Assembly (NCBI GenBank): GCA_900318885.1
Contig: ONMN01000019.1
Location: forward strand, 1 to 64,000
Direction of reading: 5' to 3'
Origin: an uncultured Prevotellaceae bacterium
Lineage (GTDB): Bacteria; Bacteroidota; Bacteroidia; Bacteroidales; Bacteroidaceae
DNA length: 64,000 bases
Of this stretch, positions 63,273 to 64,000 are shown one piece after another. The stretch's first letter is position 1. Every line of letters starts with the position of its first letter. The translations under genes and the position numbers were made by a program. The notes under the pieces are model-generated. The model did not search any database. It was not told the DNA's origin and was given only the letters and a program-made list of their open reading frames with translations.

Positions 63273-63439
63273 CGTGTTCAATTAACGACTAATTACATGA
63301 TAATTAATGTTCATGAGAAAACATCCGTTTCATCCGTTCAATCCGTGGTCAATAGTATTATTCGTTAGATTCGTGTGATCCGTGTTCAAAAACATTTCTG
63401 TGGTTTCTGCTATTTCTGCGGGACAACAAAAAATCCGTT

Positions 63440-64000
63440 TCATCCTTGCCATCTGTGTTCTATCACCTCCCAGTCCACAATCTGCCACAGCGCAGCCAAG
63501 TGGTCAGGCCTGCGGTTCTGATAATCCAGATAATACGCATGCTCCCACACATCAAACGTCAGCAGCGGCTTCAAGCCCTTCTGAATAGGGTTTGCCGCAT
63601 TCACTTCTTGAGTGATCACGAGTTTGCCATCCTTATCAGCCGACAACCATACCCAGCCTGAGCCAAACAACGTTGCCCCACCCTTCTGGAATGCCTCTTT
63701 GAAAGCCTCAAACGACCCAAAGTCACGCTCAATCGCCTCTGCCAGCTTTCCCGTAGGCCTATTGTCAGCCTTAGGCGCACAGAACTGCCCGAAGTACAGG
63801 TTATGGTTCAGTATCTGTCCTGCATTGTTAAATACCGCCCCTTCACTATGAAGGACAAGCTCTTTAAGCCTCTCGAGTTCTCCAAGACTCCCCTCGCCCT
63901 TTGGAGAGGGGTTGGGGGGTGAGGCTAGCCCGTTAAGATTATTCACATACCCCGCCAGATGCTTCCCATGATGAAACTCCAGCGTCTGCTTACTTATCAC
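63440..64000 (-). CDS. sodB: Fe/Mn superoxide dismutase (5' truncated by the window), with repeat insertion
   Basis: The visible 186 residues cover most of the enzyme. Metal ligands are the first His of EFHHGKH, His in ILNHNLYF, and Asp and His in 'FDVWEHAYYLDY'. The true start is outside the window; the first visible codon (GTG) is an internal Val. Between the two N-terminal helices lies ASPPNPSPKGEGSLGE, encoded by a GC-rich palindrome (63888-63926) widespread in Bacteroidota genomes. The last residues (EHRWQG) come from the repeat field downstream. Catalytic residues are all present, so activity is likely. Confidence 0.88.
   Translation of the reverse strand: MISKQTLEFHHGKHLAGYVNNLNGLASPPNPSPKGEGSLGELERLKELVLHSEGAVFNNAGQILNHNLYFGQFCAPKADNRPTGKLAEAIERDFGSFEAFKEAFQKGGATLFGSGWVWLSADKDGKLVITQEVNAANPIQKGLKPLLTFDVWEHAYYLDYQNRRPDHLAALWQIVDWEVIEHRWQG
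63888..63926 (-). repeat. GC-rich palindromic repeat inside sodB
   Basis: CCCCTCGCC and GGAGAGGGG flank cttt, followed by TTGGGGGG. On the minus strand it is read as NPSPKGEG. This class of palindrome is common between and inside genes in Bacteroidota. Confidence 0.75.

Larger units (their letters stand above)
62970..63439. repeat. Repeat field without genes
   Basis: This 470-bp stretch contains no credible gene. It is built from short degenerate units such as aattcgtgttcaatta, atccgtttcatccg, aatccgtggtc and ttcgttagattcg, plus one dispersed repeat (63088-63159) and one REP-like element (63240-63272). Parts recur inside the 3' ends of the methyltransferase gene and of SOD. Confidence 0.75.

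Noticed and set aside
62970..63439. Small genes in the repeat field
   Set aside because: The open frames there are short, made of repeat units, and share no features with known proteins.

Overview
The window looks like a chromosomal segment of an anaerobic gut or rumen Bacteroidales, most likely Prevotella or a close relative. The evidence is Bacteroidota-type promoters (TTTG, 19-20 bp, TAnnTTTG) upstream of many genes, very weak ribosome binding sites, Bacteroidota-only families (DUF5686, the DUF5103 type IX secretion plug protein, a propeller/AraC transmembrane regulator), an Rnf operon headed by rseC, the atpDC-x-BEFHAG gene order, and plant-fibre enzymes (CE15 esterase, GH51 arabinofuranosidase). 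No rRNA, tRNA, CRISPR array, prophage or autonomous insertion sequence was seen.

Layout. 0-1.5 kb: truncated TPR protein with the start of a SpoIIE-like phosphatase. 1.7-7.3 kb: rseC-rnfBCDGEA, a ferredoxin:NAD+ ion pump, all on the minus strand. 7.4-14.6 kb: conserved hypothetical, LysM glucosaminidase, an internally deleted cytidine deaminase, malic enzyme, primary sigma factor, DUF5686 outer-membrane protein. 14.6-20.5 kb: addAB-type recombination helicase/nuclease. 20.5-27.6 kb: beta-helix lipoprotein, reverse rubrerythrin, CE15 esterase, VanW protein, cupin lipoprotein, GH51, PAP2 phosphatase. 27.7-36.3 kb (minus): NhaC antiporter, two outer-membrane receptors, a His/Cys-rich small protein, cobD, and a WecB-like protein lacking canonical catalytic residues. 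36.4-42.3 kb: HU, a 29-residue basic protein, RNase G, glycosyltransferase, hybrid kinase, EEP nuclease. 42.4-49.5 kb: F1Fo ATP synthase operon with a broken atpA. 49.7-54.8 kb: HAD, panB, MFS, propeller/AraC regulator. 54.7-60.1 kb: DUF5103, gyrA, TPR protein. 60.1-64 kb: flavodiiron protein, rubrerythrin, a methyltransferase, a phosphoesterase remnant in a repeat field, and Fe/Mn superoxide dismutase.

Metabolically this is an anaerobe that couples ferredoxin/NADH redox (Rnf) and ATP synthase at the membrane and defends against oxygen with two rubrerythrins, a flavodiiron protein and SOD. It attacks substituted xylan side chains with CE15 and GH51.

The most unusual content is repeat biology. 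(1) Five copies at four loci of a tiny element (about 27-35 nt: a conserved head ATTGCA-n-s-GCCACA followed by a short hairpin whose stem sequence differs but stays paired). All five are followed by AA, and a matching empty site for one copy lies 1.1 kb away. (2) Four intergenic modules in which a hairpin with co-varying arms carries the -33 box of the next gene's promoter, exactly 20 bp from its -7 box. (3) Several short repeats inserted in frame in housekeeping genes (addB, flavodiiron protein, SOD, a glycosyltransferase, gyrA tail, methyltransferase tail). (4) Two conserved genes with deletions (atpA and cdd), which could be real or assembly errors.
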